Positions 1 through 11,792 of a stretch of DNA of 35,014 bases are shown piece by piece. Location: assembly GCA_016987375.1 (NCBI GenBank), contig PJRA01000343.1, positions 284,706-319,719 on the forward strand, in the 5' to 3' direction. Numbering within the stretch: position 1 is the stretch's first letter; each line of letters opens with the position of its first letter. Origin of the DNA: Brachionus koreanus (lineage: Eukaryota > Rotifera > Eurotatoria > Ploima > Brachionidae). The translations under genes were made by a program, and so were the position numbers. The notes below the pieces were generated by a model. That model had not been told where the DNA came from, made no database searches, and saw only the letters and a program-made list of their open reading frames with translations.

Positions 1-540
1 TTAAATTATCAATTAATCAACTAACTTTTTCTCATGAGCTGAATGTCTCCTTTAACATTAAAATTATCCAATTAAAACTTGGGATCTGAGATAAACTGCA
101 ACATTTTGTTGAATAAATTATAATAAATTAACAAGTGTTCAATGTCTTTTTTTCAGAAGCTAATCGACTTTGTTGACCAATTGGACATTTAGTTCAACAG
201 TCAACAGCTATAAACAATTATAACACATTAGTTAATCAGACCAGCCTCTGATCAACCAATCAATATCACTCATTAAATGAATCGATTAAACAAACCGATA
301 GACAGATAGTAAACAATCAAGAAACAATTATTAATGGGTTGAAAAAGGCCGAGCCTTAAAGCAATCCAGTAACTGGATAATGGGCGATGCGCATAATTTT
401 GATTATGCTAATCAGCTCATACCATTACAAAACTATACAATCCTTTGAAGGAGCTATAGCTCGGTACAGAAATTACAAAAAAAAAAAAAAAAAAACTTTA
501 CGTACGTAAAGTGTTCTGATCGTCTTCTGATCATCTCAAT
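1..540. other. intergenic, possible decayed coding or retroelement debris
   Basis: No intact gene is visible. One forward frame from about 190 to 360 reads as a broken polar, Asn/Gln/Thr-rich stretch interrupted by stops, which could be decayed coding sequence. A 12-bp perfect palindrome (GAGCTATAGCTC, 451-462) is followed by a run of about 18 A residues ending near 495. A poly(A) run after more complex sequence could mark the 3' end of a retroposed copy, but no target-site duplication could be shown. Confidence 0.3.
495..512. repeat. 18-bp perfect palindrome
   Basis: ACTTTACGTACGTAAAGT is a perfect inverted repeat directly after an A-run and about 28 bp before the ATG of the GTPase relic. 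It could be a binding site for a dimeric factor or the relic of a repeat end. Only the symmetry is directly visible. Confidence 0.6.
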
Positions 541-1636
541 ATGATCGAACACTATAGTTTGGATAGAAAAAAATTAAGTGTAAAGAAAAACGAGCTTTTA
601 GAGACATTTTCTTATTTAGATTCTCAAATTAAACGTGAAAATTTGGTAGAATCGATCAAAAATGATTTGAAAAGAGATCACTTAGTCATAGATTGCGAAT
701 TAAGAAATATTGAATCCGAATTTGATACTATGGGCCTTAATTTGGATGAATTATCGAGCAAACTTTACAAAAGCTATGAACATTTACCAGATAAATCTGA
801 ATTAATCAAAAAATACTTCAATTGTAGTCAATACGACTATTCCATTAAATTATTTAGAAATGATATTATGGATGCGAAATATGAATTCTTATTCCATTTT
901 TTTAAATTTTTATTTTTTTCAGAGAAAACGGGTAAGAAAATAGTGGTCATATCAATAATAAAAGATGTCAAATCAGCTAAAGCATCGCTATTAAATTGTT
1001 TGTTTGGAGCTATTTTCGCTCAAAATGAATCAACTAAAGGCATCGACATGAGTTCTTTTAGTTATAAAGACAAAATAATTGTTTTACTTGATACTCTAGG
1101 TCTAAATAATTACAGCAAAAATGCGAAAACATTTTCTGACTATCAATTAACCTCAATAGTATTTTTAATATCACAAATTGTTCGTATAAATTTAGCGAAT
1201 GAATTAAATAGATGTTATGAAGAATTGCTAAAAAGCTGCAAATCATTGATAGAAATGAACCCTCATTTTTCCAATAATAATTGTAACCCGTTTTTATATT
1301 TTATTTATCGCGACCAAACAAATATAAACAATAGAGAAATAATCGAATCACAGTTGCATAGATTTATAGAAAGATCATTAGAATATACAATAGATTAGGG
1401 ATCAATTGATTTTTGTTTATTACTAAACTCAATTTAAGAAGACTTAGATAGACTTACGGACAAAAATCTAGAAATCGAGACTAAATCGAGAATTTTCGGA
1501 TTGTCTTTTGGATTTAAGAAAAAAGATTATCGAAAAAATTGACTTAATAGACAAAAACTATTTGTACAAAGCATATTATGAGGACTTTTATTCAAAAATG
1601 ATTACCTATTCAGAATCAATTCTAAGAAAAACTTAA
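541..1636 (+). pseudogene. degenerate VLIG/GVIN-type large GTPase fragment
   Basis: The open frame 541-1398 gives 285 residues. It resembles the G domain of very large inducible GTPases (VLIG/GVIN, an interferon-inducible GTPase relative found in many animals). Residues 135-162 hold the strand and helix around the P-loop, ending in LLNCLFGAIFA, like the family's LLN-x-x-FG-x-x-F. TKG (165-167) sits where the family has T-R-G. LLDTLGL (182-188) stands for the DxxG motif, and RINLANEL (215-222) follows as expected. Residues 65-84 resemble the segment that precedes the G domain. The GxxxxGK[ST] loop is destroyed (KDVKSAKAS), so nucleotide binding is unlikely. After the stop, a +1-shifted open stretch (1472-1636) continues with helical, charged residues, suggesting a frameshifted tail. 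VLIGs normally exceed 1500 residues, so this is a short relic. A divergent active paralogue with missing exons is the alternative. Confidence 0.6.
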
Positions 1637-1930
1637 ATTTAATTAATATTAGTTTTTGTTTTTTAATTTTGAAATAAATTTTTTGAAAATAAATGCTTTT
1701 ACAACTATGGCTCAAATATTATAATTTTTCCATTTTAATCCTAGCGGAAAGGCGCTCATCTTTTTTTCGAATTTTTATTCTTAAATAAAGAAAAGAAAAT
1801 TTAAAAATAATGTTTCAAAGATTGGAAGAAAAAAATTGAATAATAAAGGGTGGGTTCTCATGTTTTGCAAATTTTTCAAACCTAAATTAAAATTTGAACA
1901 GAAATTCGGACAGAGCTGAAATTTCACAAT

Positions 1931-2110
1931 CTCATTACAAATTTCTTCTTGTATATTTTTTGTGTTAGGTTCTGGTTCTGGCGTAAAAAATTAAGGTTGG
2001 GGATACTCGACTAAAAAAGTTACCAAGTGTGTCTACGGGTCTAGAGCGCCACTTGCATCCAAGGTCCCAGAACCTAACACAAAAATATACAAGAAGAATG
2101 TTGTAATGAG
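1931..2110. mobile_element. 180-bp MITE-like inverted-repeat element
   Basis: The first about 45 bp (1931-1975, starting CTCATTACAA) and the last about 45 bp (2066-2110, ending TTGTAATGAG) are inverted copies that differ by only about three single-base indels. The interior is about 90 bp, clearly richer in G+C than its surroundings, has no ORF, and holds a second small inverted pair (CAAGTG...CACTTG). Size, long terminal inverted repeats and lack of coding capacity fit a miniature inverted-repeat transposable element or a foldback element. I see no convincing target-site duplication, so the superfamily is open. A structured RNA is a less likely alternative. Confidence 0.7.
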
Positions 2111-2961
2111 TTACGAGTCTTTTACTTTCTTTAAACCATCTTTTTTTATTTAATTTTTTTTAAATCATCTTAAAGGCGTTCATTTAAATAACAACAACAA
2201 TAATAACAATAAAATAATCAAGAACAGATTTCTTTGATTTCTTTTGATATATTTTAACTATAATTTTTCTAAGTTTTATTTAATCATTGACTGATAAAAC
2301 AAATTTTTAAAGTCATAAATAGACTTTAGAGTTAAAATGAACTATGGAGTGAACTTTTCATGAGTTATGAAAAATAACTAAATAAATCCAAGAATGTTCC
2401 TTTAGGTGTTTTTGTTTATAGAAGATTTATTAAGTAATTGGGACTTATTGTCTAGTGGCAGTGACTGAATAAATTTCAATTTTACAAAAAATACTAATTT
2501 TTTTGAAATGACTAAGGTCTTAAAAATTAATCAAGAATAGATTATTTTTATGAAAGTGCTTCTATAAATAAAATTCCACTCTGTTTGCCAAAACAAAAAA
2601 GAGTTCTACTTTACTAGAATTGGCTAACAGAAAGTGTTGTAAAATCCAAGTCAGATTCACTAAAAAATTGGTTTCTATTAGCACCACAATGTAACAAATG
2701 GTGATACGCTCAGACATTCTACATGCTAACTAAAATGACTTCAATAATTTATTTTCTTTGTTAGCTTTTATATTATTAACCTTTATTAAAATAAACAAAT
2801 GGTACATTATTTGATTTATTTTTCAAATTTTATTTAAAAATCAAATGCCATTATATTTTAAATGCGTTTTTTTTTTTTATATGGCTTAAAAATCAAAGAC
2901 TCCACCATTTACGAATTAGTAAATTCTAAAGAAACAACACTAAACTATTTTAAAAAAAAAA
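2111..2961. other. 3' flank of the intermediate filament gene
   Basis: This is AT-rich sequence with no supported gene. On the minus strand an AATAAA signal (2815-2820 as TTTATT on plus) lies about 140 bp after the filament gene's stop and probably defines its 3' end. Confidence 0.5.
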
Positions 2962-5081
2962 TTATTGCGAAGAACGCTGTGAGTAAAGAGCTCTTTCTTC
3001 GCCGCTGTCACTGATAAGTCGAGTAACCATCGAATCTCCTGTTCGCCATTCAACTTCATGAATAAATTCGTTTGGCGGGCTAGATCTACCTTGACCTCTA
3101 GACCAAATTTTAATAGTTCTTCCACTACCAATAATTGTATTCAAAGGAAATGAATAAATTATCTCAGGTTCATTATCTACTTTTCTTTTGATTTGCCATT
3201 TACTAATGTCTTGGTCGCCTCTTTTGCCTGTGTTTTCTATTAAAACGAACTTACCATCAGGACTAATCTCTTTAATTCCTACAGGACCTAGAGAAAAATT
3301 TTATATAATAATTCTTTTGTCTGTATAACATTAATTTAAACTAAATTAAAAAAATTTTTATTTTACTACAATACTAAAATTAAATACTAAAATTAAAAAA
3401 AAAAAAAAAAATAAAAAAAAATTTTTAAGCAAAATACAAAATTTTGGAAGACCAATTTTATTAAAAACATCTAATGCTCATCAAGAAATAAAAATATCAT
3501 TTTTGCAATTAATTTAAAAGCTACTAATTATTTTTCTAAGTATTAGCAAGTTAGTAATTGTTTAATTCATTAGATTGTTAGATTTTGTCTCATAAAACGG
3601 CTAATTTTGTTTTAGTAATCACCATAAAGGTTACCTTTTGACGTGCGTTGAACCTGCATGCGCTTTGTAATCGTTTCACTGGAGAGTTCAGTTGAAGAAC
3701 CTCGTTGAGTGTATTGCTGTCTGGAAGCGCCTGATGGATCTTGACCAGATGCTGATGAAACAATTGTTTGTTGAATCAGATTATTAGCAGGAGCTCCGCT
3801 CGACAAGCCACCTAAACCAGAGGCTCGACTCGAAGAATAGCTATAGGAAGAAGTGGTTCCAGATCCAGCTGTTTTGATTCTTGTCTCTTCACACTCTAAT
3901 AAACGTCTATAAGTATTAATTTCAAATTCAAGAGAAGTTTTTCTATTCATCAATTCATCATAAGTGGCCATAAGCTCAGAGATTTTCTCTCTTAATGTCA
4001 CAATCTCTCTATCTCTTTCTGCCAAAGTGATTTGATTTGACGACTTTGATTGCTCGAGTCTTTCTTCTAATTCTCTTAGACGAGCCATTAATTCACCATG
4101 TTTACGTTGCAAGTCAACAAATTCGCGTTGAGACTCAAGGTGAGTTTGTTTCAAGGCATTTGCGTCTTCGACACTCAATCCAGTTTGTGTCAAGCGTTGG
4201 AATTCTCGTTCTTTAGCAACTTCTTTTTCAACTTCTTCTGTTTTTATTCTATACCATTCTTCCAATTCTCTCTTTTGCTCCTGATTGAGTTGTTCAAAAT
4301 CACCGCGAATATCTCTTATCGCTCTTTCTAATTCGGTCCTATAAAACTGAGCCGGATCAAATCCCACAATTGTTTGCAATCGGCTTAACTCAGCCACTTC
4401 TTGTTCATGGACAGCTTTTAAAAATGAGATTTGCTCTTCTAAAGTTTGAACTTCATTTTGACGGGCAATCCGATCAATAGTTTCCTTGTCTAAATCGTCT
4501 TTTAGTTGTTTCAACTGTTCGGATAGCCGACGTTGTTCTTCAATGTATTTAAGTATTTGTTCATTTAAATCATGCAGTTGACTTTTCAAATAGTCAGCAT
4601 CTTGACGAGTATTGTCAAGTAAGCGTTCCAAGTTGACAACTTTGTTCTTATCGGCATTAAAAGAATCCATAGCTAAGTCCATCAAGTTTTTAAATTGAAG
4701 AGCATCAGATTCGGCTCTTTTGGCTTTTATTTCAGCAACGGCTTTTAGCCGAGTTATTTCATCGATTAATTCTCTAAAGCGCAATAATTCAGGTTCCATT
4801 TGATCCTTAATCTTGCCAGAGTCAAACCCCCATTTGGATTTAAGGTCATCAATGTCAGCCAAAAGCTTTCGGTTCATCGCCTCCAAAGCGCGAACTCTTT
4901 CTACATAGGACGAAAATCTTTGATTTAGCACCTGTAATTCTTGTTTTTCATGCTCACGTTTGCCATTCATTTCTCTAATATGATGAACAGCTTGTTTGGC
5001 AAAGTCTTCATTTTCGCCATTCATACCATGTCCTATTTTAACACCACGCTCAATAATAACATTTCGTTGTTTAACTGACAT
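2962..5081 (-). CDS. cytoplasmic intermediate filament protein with lamin tail domain
   Basis: Two exons: 5081-3635 and 3287-2962, joined at a phase-1 GT...AG intron; together 590 residues. The short head is followed by a coiled-coil rod at about residues 43-403. It opens with LNQRFSSYVERVRALE (coil 1A signature) and closes with EINTYRRLLECEE (rod-end signature). A rod of about 361 residues is longer than vertebrate cytoplasmic types (about 310), implying the 42-residue coil 1B insert typical of lamins and protostome filaments. A Ser/Gly/Thr-rich linker follows (404-482). Exon 2 encodes the Ig-fold lamin tail domain (KGPVGIKEISPDGKFV to the C-terminus). There is no CaaX box at the end (YSQRSSQ) and no obvious basic nuclear signal, so it should polymerise in the cytoplasm rather than the lamina. 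If the intron is retained, translation ends after eight more codons (GNLYGDY), giving a 489-residue tail-less form. Divergent from ATP5PF across 3.5 kb. Confidence 0.93.
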
Positions 5082-8000
5082 TTTTGTTTCTTTAAAATTC
5101 CGAATTAAACTTTAAAAAAAAATTGATTTTTTTTCTAAATTAAAAAATTTTTATTAATTAGTTTTAGAAGTTAATTTAAAATTAGGAATGATTTGAAAAA
5201 AGAATAAAAAATTGAAGAATGTTTAATATAAATGAGTAAAAAATGAATTTTTTTTTCATATTTTTAAGGTATTAAAACTAGCTAGCTAGTCTCGCATGAG
5301 GGATTTTTTTTCAAATGTAAAAAATAAATAACAAATAAAGACGAACAATTTCAATTTAATATTGATTTCGAAAATAATTAAATTTTTTTTAGAAAAAAAA
5401 TAAATAAAACTCAAAGATTTTAATTATCTATTTATCTTTACTTTTTTAAACATCAAGACCATTCAACCTGATTGTCATTTAATGACAACATTTCTTACTT
5501 GGATTGGTAGGTCAATCTCTAATAGCAAAAAAATATCCTCACAAATCCGATTGACATTTTCTCGTCTTATTTTTCATCATAAAACTATATGAAGCATAAT
5601 TTTTAAATTAAAAAATCATCTTTAAGGCTTATTGATTAAATTTTATTTGAGATACTATCCCTTATAAATTGCTAACCTATTTTGAGATTCAAATTTTGGA
5701 CTGAACTCGCGTCCAGCTCAGGGTCAATTTATATGAAAGCTCAATTTTTCTCTATTAATTAGAGCGTATGAAATTTTGTACTTAAATTTACAGCAAATAT
5801 TTTCACTACTTGACTAAAAATACTCTTTTTTTTGAACTTTATTTTAATTAAATTTTCATATTATTTGAGCATTTTTTACTAAGGCCTACGAGCTTTTTAG
5901 AAACATAACTAAGCTTAAATTCCCTAAAAAAGTGTTTTGAAACAAGCAATAAATGAAAAAAAGAGTTTTAAAATATGGCTAAATATGTTATTTAATAACA
6001 AATATTATTTATGAATCTAATTTGTGTTACTATCTTGTTTATCTTAAATCCTAACGCCCTTTATAGAAAAATTATTGACTATTCAATAATTTTCAAACGA
6101 ATGACCCATTTTCTTATAATACAGAAATATTTCTATCTTGTTGCCATTAAATTTGCTATTTATTTGAATAAATATTTAACAATTGTATAATGGTTGAAAC
6201 CAAAATTAGTTGCTGGCTAAAATTCTCAATTGAGCTAATGAATTTGGAAAAAATTCTGTTTTGTGTTCAATTTTAATTTTCTATCTATATTTATAGTTAT
6301 TTTAATCTTTCTAGCTCAATAATTTATGAATTCAAACATATTTTGATAGATGAGTTGGATTCAAAGATTCATAATTTAACCTTTTATTATTTTGAAATTT
6401 TCAAATACTGCCTACTAAAGAAAAACCAAAATTTTCAAAGATAATAATCTAAAACTTAATCTCTCTAAACTTAACCCAATTTTTTAAAAGAAACCATAAA
6501 TTCTTATTAGAATATTTAGGCACTACTATGATTGTCTCCGATTTCAGACCTCTTGCGGTCTCAATTAATCTAACTAGGTGAATTTAATTGAAAAGAAAAT
6601 CGCTGATCTTGCTTAAAATTGCAATTAGTCAAATAATCAAATTTTGAATCTTGAGTAACATTGCCAATAGTTTTAAAAAAGAATATTCTAATTAAAACAA
6701 AAACTATTTTTTACTTAATAATAAACATTAATTTTGATAATGTACCATCTATCAGAAAAATTTTGATTTAAAATCAAAGGAGATTAATTATATACAATAA
6801 AAAAGCTTTAGAAATTAAAATATATGAATTATAGTTTTTTTTTCCCTAATTTTTATTACTAAGAATTTAAGCTTAGATAAATTTACCTGTTTGAAATAAC
6901 AGCAATTTATAATTATCTTAGTTTATTTGATATTTGAAAAATAAATAAAACCAAAAATTCAAAGAACTTGAATATTAAATTTCTTTTTAAAAAAAAAAAC
7001 TATTTTATAAATTAACTTATAGAAGAAAATTTGTTGTAAAACTTTTCTATAATAAATATGTCGTGGTAATATTATTTTATTACTATTAGATTTTAGTGAA
7101 TCATGCAACATATTTTTTCGTTGAATTTTAGTTTAGTACTTTTTTGAAATAAAAACGCTTTAAAATTATTTTCTTAGGCATTAATAAAATATGAGTTAAA
7201 TCTTTTGTTATGATTAATTTTTTACTATTTTCCTACCTGAAGCAAACAATGAATATTCTCAAGTTTATTAAAAATAAATAAATATCTTCAATGAGACCTT
7301 ATGCTACCTGAATGGCTTATTAAAGCAGATATTTAAATTCTTTTACGAAATTTAGCCAAGAAGCTATAGGAAAGAATAGCTATGTAGAAAATATTTTCCA
7401 TTTAAAAATTAAGGGTTTCAGAATAAACGAACAAAATTTTTTGGTCTTGCTCACCTAATTTAGGAATTCATTTAAATAAATTGTGGTGATTAATTTCATT
7501 ATTTTATGTAACATCAAATCCTTTAGAAAATCAAGCTTTCAAAAGCTAAATTATTTGATTTAGAACACCAATCAAGATTTTTCGGACCTTTTAGTTTTTT
7601 ATTTTATAAAAATTTATTTAGTAACAAATTTTTAAATCATTTTATATGGCCTAAATTCTTACCCAATTTTGTTGAAATAATATTTAATCTATTAAATAGG
7701 ATAACGTATTTAGTTAAATTTTTTCTTAATTCTTTCAGCACTCTTTATCTTTTCTCATATTTCAATTTAAAGATATGTATCTATTTTAACAACAAAAAGA
7801 GAGCAAAGCCTACGTAAAATTTAAGTTTCAAAGTTAACAGAAACAATTGATTACTTGTAGATTTTTTCTTTATTTTACTAATTTTAATAATTTTACAATT
7901 TTAATACTATGGTTTGTCTTTTAAGCTTATTGACCTTCCAAATGTATCCATGGTTATTTTATACTAAAGTATTTAAATGATTTATCAATTATACTAATAA

Positions 8001-8627
8001 GACGACTTTGATTTTCTTTTGATTTTCAAACGTTCACAATTTACAATAAATAAGCCTAAAAAATTAAGAGCCTCTCTTTAGACATTAATGACTAAATAAA
8101 GATAAATCTTTGATTTTTTAATAAATATTTTTTGATGTTAAAATTAAAATTGAAAGCCTTTAAATCAACAATCTTAATTTTAATTTTATTTAAAAATGGA
8201 GTGGAATAAATTTGAGAAAGTTAAAACAAAAATTAATTTCAGAAAAGAAAAAACAAATCAAATTCTAAAATAAATTGATAATTTAATTTAAATAGAACTA
8301 TGTCATTCATCAATAATCGTTTAAATATCTAATATTTAATAAATATTAGAAAAGACAAAAAATGAAGCAATAAATCAATATTTATGTGTGCATTTGAAAA
8401 TTTTATTTTTGAAAAAAATCTTTTTAAAATCTTGTGCAGTTTGTTAATTCATACTAAAAAATTGGATATAAAATTTTGCACTTTTTTTCACTAAAGCCAA
8501 AAAATGAAATAATTATAATCAATGTAAAAATGCTTAATATTTTTCAAATGAAAAACTAAATAAGCAGCGTCTTTAGATTCAAATTTTCAGCTTTATAAAT
8601 TTTTTAGAATTAAAAGACCAACCAATC
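5082..8627. other. large AT-rich intergenic region between divergent genes
   Basis: About 3.5 kb between the filament gene (-) and ATP5PF (+), so it should carry both promoters. No ORF or exon that I could support is present. Notable pieces are a perfect 17-bp inverted repeat TTGTCATTTAATGACAA near 5474-5490, a (CTAG)3 run near 5279-5290, and a more complex G+C-richer stretch around 5690-5730. The rest is A/T-rich low complexity. Confidence 0.5.
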
Positions 8628-9063
8628 ATGATTTCAAAAATTTCTTCTCGCTTCATTCTCTCAAAGGGATCAATTAACCAAGCATTTTGTAGAAACATTG
8701 GTTCAAGTAGCATTGTTATGCAAAAAGCTGACCCGATTCAGGATTTATTTTTGAAAAAAATCCGAGAATATTATCAGAAAAAAAAGTAAGAATGAAAGCT
8801 TTGTAATGTCATTAATTAAATTTGCAAATCAAGTGCTTCGAAAACTGGTCTGATCGATTCTTCTCCGGAAACCGAAAAAGCTTTGAAAGATGAAATCGAG
8901 AAAATCAACAGACAATTTGGTTCAAGTGCATCAAGCGATTTTCCTGTTTTTAACTTTTCTGGTTTGCTTATAAAATTTAATTTTATTTGATTTCATTTTG
9001 CTATCTTAAAATTGTTTAGAACCCAAGCTGGAAGTAAGCTCCGAAAAACTAGACAACCAATAG
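8628..9063 (+). CDS. ATP5PF: ATP synthase coupling factor 6, mitochondrial
   Basis: Three exons: 8628-8785, 8834-8961, 9020-9063; 109 residues, against about 108 in human. It encodes subunit F6 of the peripheral stalk of mitochondrial F1Fo-ATP synthase. The first about 30 residues are basic and Ser-rich without acids, as in a mitochondrial presequence (MISKISSRFILSKGSINQ). The mature part begins with the family signature DPIQDLFLKKIREY (35-48). The C-terminal part reads FPVFNFSEPKLEV, matching the family's FPxFxFExPKxEV end. Introns are 48 and 58 bp with clean GT/AG ends, and phases 2 and 1 match. A T-rich AG site ends at 8607, 20 bp before the ATG. AATAAA at 9104-9109. Convergent with the HAUS5-like gene; the stops are only about 165 bp apart. 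Confidence 0.93.
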
Positions 9064-9228
9064 ATCCTTATTTTATGAACTTAATCAATTCAAAGTCTAT
9101 TAAAATAAAAATTTTAAAATAAAAAGTAATTAAAAATAATTGAATTTATTTATTAGTTTAAATAAAATAAAATTCTTATTTAAATTTATTAAATGTTAAT
9201 TTATACAAAATTTGGGTCTTCAAACTTT

Positions 9229-11199
9229 TCAATGCTTCTCTTTGATCAATTCACTAATATACTCAGTGTAATAATCTAAATTTTTCGAATTAACTGTGTA
9301 AGACTCTAAGGGGCAATCGTGAACAGCTGGCTGATTAAACCATTTTGATACTAAATCTGGTAGCTACAAAAAAAATTTTGTTATTTTTTGGATTTGATTT
9401 TTTCATTATTAAACATACTTCATTGATTAAATTGTGATTTTGTTCACAAAATTCAATTTTTTCTTCGAAAATCTCAGAAAATTTGGCTATTTGATGCTTA
9501 TCTATAGATTTGCAATTAGCGAGCATTGAGTCTAGATCTCCGAAAGCATTTTCAATTTCATTAATAGATATTTGATGTTCTTTTTTATTTGTGATTGTTT
9601 TTATTCTCTTGCTAATTTCTAAAACTTTTTCTGAAAAAATCGTCATTAAAAATGCATTGGATTTTCCCTCTTTTCTTAAGTTAAATAATTCTTCAATTAA
9701 GTGTAAACGCATTTCAAAATCGTCTTGTTTTTTAGGCTCATTATTAAACCAGTGATTCAAATGTTGTTTATACAATTCAATTTTCATTTGCCTAGAATCA
9801 TTTGGACAATTAGAATCATTTTTGGACGAATTCATGACTATATTGGATGAGATGAAAATTCGAAAAATATCTGCTAACTGGTCCCATGATATTCCTATTT
9901 TATCCAGGTCAAGTTGAACTTTTTGATTGAAATAATTGACATTATCATTTACAAAGTCTTCTATTTCAATTTGTTTTTTATTAATTTTTAACTCCATGCT
10001 TTTTATTCGATCAAATCTTTTAGTAATTGCTAAAAAGCTATTTCTATAAAAATCTTTTTCAGACTTCAATTGTTCAAATATGGTATTTAATTGATTAAAT
10101 TCACATGAAATTTTTTTTAGTGTAATAAAACTTTTAAAATATCGTCCATATAAACCTAAGTATTCCCGATAGTACTTATTAATGCGATTTTTTTTCAAAC
10201 TTTTAAGAAGTATTTCATAATTTTGATCATTTTTAATTTTGTTAGCTTGATGTTGAAAGCATTGAGAGCTTAAAACTATCATGTTGAGGAGCTCTTGATT
10301 AATTGCGTCATCTAGAGAAAGAACATTTGACAATGAAAATTCGTTAGTATTCTGGTACTTTAGAAGATCGACTTCATTTTTTAAAGCTTGTCCGTCTAAA
10401 ATGTGATTCAATTTTACAATTTCTTCCTGAGTTTTTGTATTTAAAAGCTCAAAGTAATCTTCTAATGCTAAAAGATTCCATTTTTCCTCGTTCTTGTCAT
10501 TATCCTTTAAACGTTGGATTTTAAAAGCATTCAAAAAACAATCTTTTTCTGCCAATTCGACAGATTTTTTATCTAAAAGCGAATTTAATCTGTTTAAAGC
10601 TTCATCGATTTTTGTTTGTTGCATTTTTTTCCTATCAAATTCGTCTTCAATCAACATCATTTCCATATTTTTTTTCAAAAAGTTAAAATTATCATTTGTT
10701 GAAGATGATGATTGGTTTTCTGACAAATTTTTAACAATCAAATTAATATCTTGCTCTTCTTCGCTATTTCTTTTCTCTAAATCGCATAACTCCTCTTTTA
10801 ACTCTAAATATCGAATCTTTAAACCAACAAATTCAAAGTTCTCTTTATCTAATGAAGTTTTTAATAGAGCTGAATCGGTGTTTTCATCAAGAGCAAGATT
10901 TAAGTCAATGATTCTAAATTCAGCAATTAAGTTTTACGCCTTTGAGACAAAATACAAAATTTTACTTGGAAAAATCAGGATCTAAAAAATTTTCAAAAAT
11001 ATAATCTAGAACACGTTTTGCTTCTCCATTTATGTAAGGATTCTCTCTTATTTGTTTGACTAAAAAAAATTTATAAATTACTAGCTATTAATTTTGCTCT
11101 ATTAATTAAATTTAAAAATAAAATACAATTGTCCTGTCCGAGTTCCTTTTCGGCCCAATTTTTTAGCGTATTTTCCTCAATTTTAATAAAATCATTCAT
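9229..11199 (-). CDS. HAUS5: augmin (HAUS) complex subunit 5-like protein
   Basis: Four exons: 11199-11127, 11059-10966, 10913-9419, 9363-9229. The joined frame gives 598 residues, close to human HAUS5 (about 633). HAUS5 belongs to the eight-subunit augmin complex that recruits gamma-tubulin to spindle microtubules for branching nucleation. The N-terminus (LKNWAEKELG, then a helical segment ending near LDYIFENFLDPDFSK) resembles the start of HAUS5. It is followed by heptad-like coiled-coil segments over most of the length. The last exon gives LPDLVSKWFNQPAVHDCP, resembling the conserved W-W-x-Q-P segment near the end of HAUS5. No enzyme motif is present. The family's sequences diverge fast, so another coiled-coil spindle or centrosome protein is possible. 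It is divergent from the VWA3A-like gene, which starts about 590 bp away. Minus-strand AATAAA at 9145-9150. Confidence 0.65.
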
Positions 11200-11792
11200 C
11201 TTTTAAATATTTTGATTCAAAATTTGTACAATCGTGCAAAATAAATTTTAAAAAATTCTATCCAAATTAATTTAATTTTATTCAAAATTTTTTCGACATC
11301 GTCTAAAGCACTTAAACTTGGATGAAAAACATTTATTCTAAATTAAATGTCTTACATTTATCATACTAAATTATTTGAGAACAAAATTAGAATTAAGCAA
11401 AATATATTGATCAGTCAAAACAAGCTGCATATACTTGGTAATTCAAAAATTCTTCATTTCTATTTAGCTATAATGAAAGATTCAATAAAAAAAATTTTTT
11501 TAAAACAAAATTTTTAATTCAAATCATTTTTTAAAATTTTTAGTTAAAGAATAAATTTTATAATTTCTGATTTATATGAAGAAAAGATTAATATTTTTCT
11601 AAAAATTGTGAAATGAACAGTTTATGGTTTAATTTTAAGTTAATTTTTGCTTTGATAAAAAATATCTTATTAGCAGGTGAATGAATATATTATTATAAAA
11701 TAAAAAAAAAATAGTTTCCATAGTTACTAAACAAATTGAAATTTGAATTTTATACGAGACTTTTCTTTTTGTTAGAGTCATTGTTTTATAAA
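11200..11792. promoter_or_regulatory. shared 5' region between divergent HAUS5-like and VWA3A-like genes
   Basis: 593 bp separate the two divergent start codons, so this likely holds both promoters. The sequence is almost pure A/T, with no recognisable TATA or other element that stands out from background. A T-rich stretch followed by AG ends at 11775, just before the VWA3A-like start codon. Confidence 0.4.

Noticed and set aside
4098..4331. 77-codon plus-strand frame within the filament gene
   Set aside because: Shadow of the rod-coding exon on the other strand.
10494..10985. 163-codon plus-strand frame
   Set aside because: Antisense shadow of the HAUS5-like coiled-coil exon; Ser/Phe-rich composition is what the reverse of Lys/Glu-rich coding gives.
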